A stretch of DNA of 64,000 nt, taken from assembly GCA_030248065.1 (NCBI GenBank), contig JASAMV010002579.1:1-64000 (forward strand), written 5' to 3'. Within the stretch, counting starts at the first letter, position 1, and each line of letters starts with the position of its first letter. Below the pieces are notes generated by a model. It made no database searches and had not been told where the DNA came from. It saw only the letters and a program-made list of their open reading frames with translations. Position numbers and translations under genes: made by a program. Of this stretch, positions 62,367 through 64,000 are shown piece by piece. Origin of the DNA: Rhynchonema sp. JSB1_4. Taxonomy: Eukaryota > Nematoda > Chromadorea > Monhysterida > Xyalidae.

Positions 62367-63132
62367 ATGTCGAATCAGGCAATGGCTTCGCACCTGTTGT
62401 GTGGTGTCATGGGTTCATTGATATTGACTGCGGCCGATATTACGATCGCCACCATGTGCATGGCACTTCCACCCGGATCAACGTTCGGCTGCCCGACAAT
62501 TAACGAACTGGTTCGAAGTTTGGCCGGTCTGCGCCCCGAATACTTCGACTTTCGTACACTAGTCGCCGATTTCTGGTTGCTGAGTTTGTTACGCTGTGCA
62601 ACAACAATCGGAATGCTGATCGCTGTGGCATTACGTACACGACGAGATGCACAGCTACTGCGAAATCGCATTGAAATATCGCAAATGGGTGTAAACTATT
62701 CGCTGCTGCTGATCGCCACTTATTCACCATTCAAGCTACTCGCCTATGACGAGTACAATTCAAAGTGCAATGATGTGCGATTTTGGGTCTGTTTTGGCTT
62801 CAACATTCTGGCATGTGTTACCACGTATCTCATCTGGAACACAATCGTTCCGCGAAGTTTGCCTGAACCTCCAGTTCCTATAAGTGACGACACCGACAGC
62901 GAAACAGCACCGTTGACCGAACATGATTCGCTACAGTCACAAAATGAAACATCAGCATCAAGCCAGATGAATAAAAATGACAAAAAGACGGATACAGGCG
63001 ACGACGATGAAGACAATGTTCCTGTGTCGTCAGCGGCGTCCATGCGTCTGTTATGGCGATTGTTGGGTTACTGTAAAGCTCAATGGCACTATTATTTATT
63101 CGGATTTGTGTCACTGGTGATATATTCGGCAG
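62367..63132 (+). CDS. HAF/TAP-like half ABC transporter, first exon only
   Basis: N-terminal 255 residues of an ABCB half transporter of the HAF (TAP-like, ABCB9) group, which sits in lysosome-related or other internal membranes and exports peptides. Four or more hydrophobic segments form the extra N-terminal membrane domain: LLCGVMGSLILTAADITIAT, LLSLLRCATTIGMLIAVAL, YSLLLIATYSPFKLLA, FWVCFGFNILACVTTYLIW. A long acidic Ser/Thr-rich linker follows (SDDTDSETAPLTEHDS and onward). Then LLGYCKAQWHYYLFGFVSL begins the core transmembrane domain. A GTTGGT donor follows in phase 1. The next exon, with the rest of the domain and the ATP-binding cassette, is not found in the remaining 0.87 kb, so intron 1 is long or contains the hairpin elements. 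An upstream in-frame ATG at 62346 is less likely. Confidence 0.78.
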
Positions 63133-63336
63133 GTTGGTTTGATGCATGAAGCAGCAAGAAATAAGCAGTTGATGTACGAGTGTGTTTACAGCAGGGTACA
63201 GTCTACCCTGTTTATAGTGATTAACCCGACCACCTTCGTCACTTTTAAGAAGTTCCACAAAAAAAGAATTTACAAGATGCTCACACAGGGCATATCTATA
63301 CTACTAAAACACGAAGACGTATAGTCCAGCCACGAA

Positions 63337-63657
63337 CTCATGAGACGACATTTTTTTGAAATTGGTTTTGTGCGGATCCAACAATGTTCCGGCTCCACGT
63401 ATTTCGGAAATGAAAGAAAGAGAAACGCATGTATTTTTTAAAAACAAGCTCTCCCCCTCGGTGCGTAAATTCCCTTTTGACTCCCAAAACATTTGTGCGT
63501 TGCTGTTCGCGTAAGCACGCAACAAATTGAGGTCAGCCAGCTGGAAGTTGTCATCATGTCTCTCAGCCCGATCTCTTTCTTTTGTTTGCGAAAACCCGTG
63601 TAACCGGTGCATTTTTGAATCTGGCCAGGCAAGCTTTAAAAAAAGTCGTCTCATGAG
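63337..63657. mobile_element. Small inverted-repeat element
   Basis: The left end CTCATGAGACGACATTTTTT pairs with AAAAAAAGTCGTCTCATGAG at 63638-63657, about 20 bases with one gap. No target duplication was recognised. Probably a MITE. Confidence 0.6.
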
Positions 63658-63693
63658 CTGGTGACTGAACTATGTATATGTAAAGGTAAACTA

Positions 63694-63858
63694 CACCAAC
63701 ACGAGCCCGATTTCGAAGGTGGTGTGTGTTCAAAACGAATTGAAAGAGAAAATCATCATGCTCCACTTTATATTCTTCAACGTGTAACATTTCCCAAATC
63801 AGCAGCCACGTATGAATGTTTCACTATTCTGCCAGCTGCGAAATCGGGCTCGTGTTGG
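63694..63858. repeat. Inverted-repeat hairpin
   Basis: CCAACACGAGCCCGATTTCG (63696-63715) is matched by CGAAATCGGGCTCGTGTTGG (63839-63858), perfect over 20 bases; weaker pairing extends outward (AAAGGTAAACTAC against TGGTTTGCCTATA). The loop is about 120 bases. Confidence 0.7.
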
Positions 63859-64000
63859 CGTGGTTTGCCTATATGTATGCGTGTATGTATATGTGTGTAT
63901 GTATGTGGCCAGTGGCCCCCTCCCTCGGAAGGGCGGACGGGTCAATTTTCACGGGTAGCTTTGGGTATGCTAACGGGTCTTCGGGGGGAGGGGGGCACGG

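Larger units (their letters stand above)
63133..64000. other. Probable intron 1 of the ABC transporter, with two hairpin elements
   Basis: No exon with similarity. Holds inverted-repeat pairs at 63337-63657 and 63694-63858, then TATG/TGTA microsatellite near 63870-63907, and G-rich sequence to the edge. Confidence 0.5.

Overview
The window looks like nuclear DNA of a nematode; I cannot name the genus. Nine protein-coding genes are recognisable. They are split by many short introns, mostly 40-150 bases, with GT..AG borders and TTTCAG-type acceptors. Several start codons lie 10-35 bases after an unpaired 3' splice acceptor, as expected of spliced-leader trans-splicing. The gene set is also nematode-like: a CAP protein with a ShK domain, a cuticlin-like ZP protein, two degenerin/ENaC channel subunits and a HAF/TAP-like half ABC transporter.

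Layout. 1-15.58 kb: no gene recognised; one AT-only block. 15.58-17.72 kb (-): secreted CAP-ShK protein with one intron whose reading frames do not match and a hairpin element in another intron. 19.3-24.6 kb: a stack of nested non-autonomous DNA transposons, most with exact 8-base target duplications typical of hAT elements, inside TA-flanked foldback elements. 24.70-29.51 kb (+): DHRS1 short-chain dehydrogenase, with introns enlarged by the same elements. 29.5-36.0 kb: no gene. 36.02-40.05 kb (+): ZP-domain membrane protein, 12 exons. 41.14-43.26 kb (-): secreted kelch-type beta-propeller, 6 exons. 45.02-47.30 and 48.30-52.14 kb (+): two DEG/ENaC subunits; the first lacks parts its neighbour has, the second carries an extra cysteine-rich insert and a tRNA-like sequence in an intron. 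53.01-57.19 kb (-): golgin-84, 16 exons. 57.53-58.98 kb (-): DUSP12, 341 bases upstream of golgin-84, possibly one operon. 59.86-62.06 kb: a second cluster of nested transposons sharing families with the first. 62.37-63.13 kb (+): first coding exon of a HAF-type ABC transporter that continues beyond the window; small hairpin elements follow.

Exon models were built by hand from reading frame, splice signals and family similarity; in seven of the nine genes the phases agree across every intron. No shared pathway links the genes. Golgin-84 and the HAF transporter act in endomembranes; the ZP, kelch, CAP and channel proteins are secreted or on the cell surface.

The most unusual signal outside genes is a dispersed 10-mer, TGATGTTTCA, seen 14 times on both strands in introns, gaps and, in a few cases, exons. 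Its last seven bases equal those of the CTGTTTCA core upstream of C. elegans type-I piRNA (21U-RNA) genes. A second dispersed 15-mer, AATGGGCATGATAAC, is found mainly inside introns.
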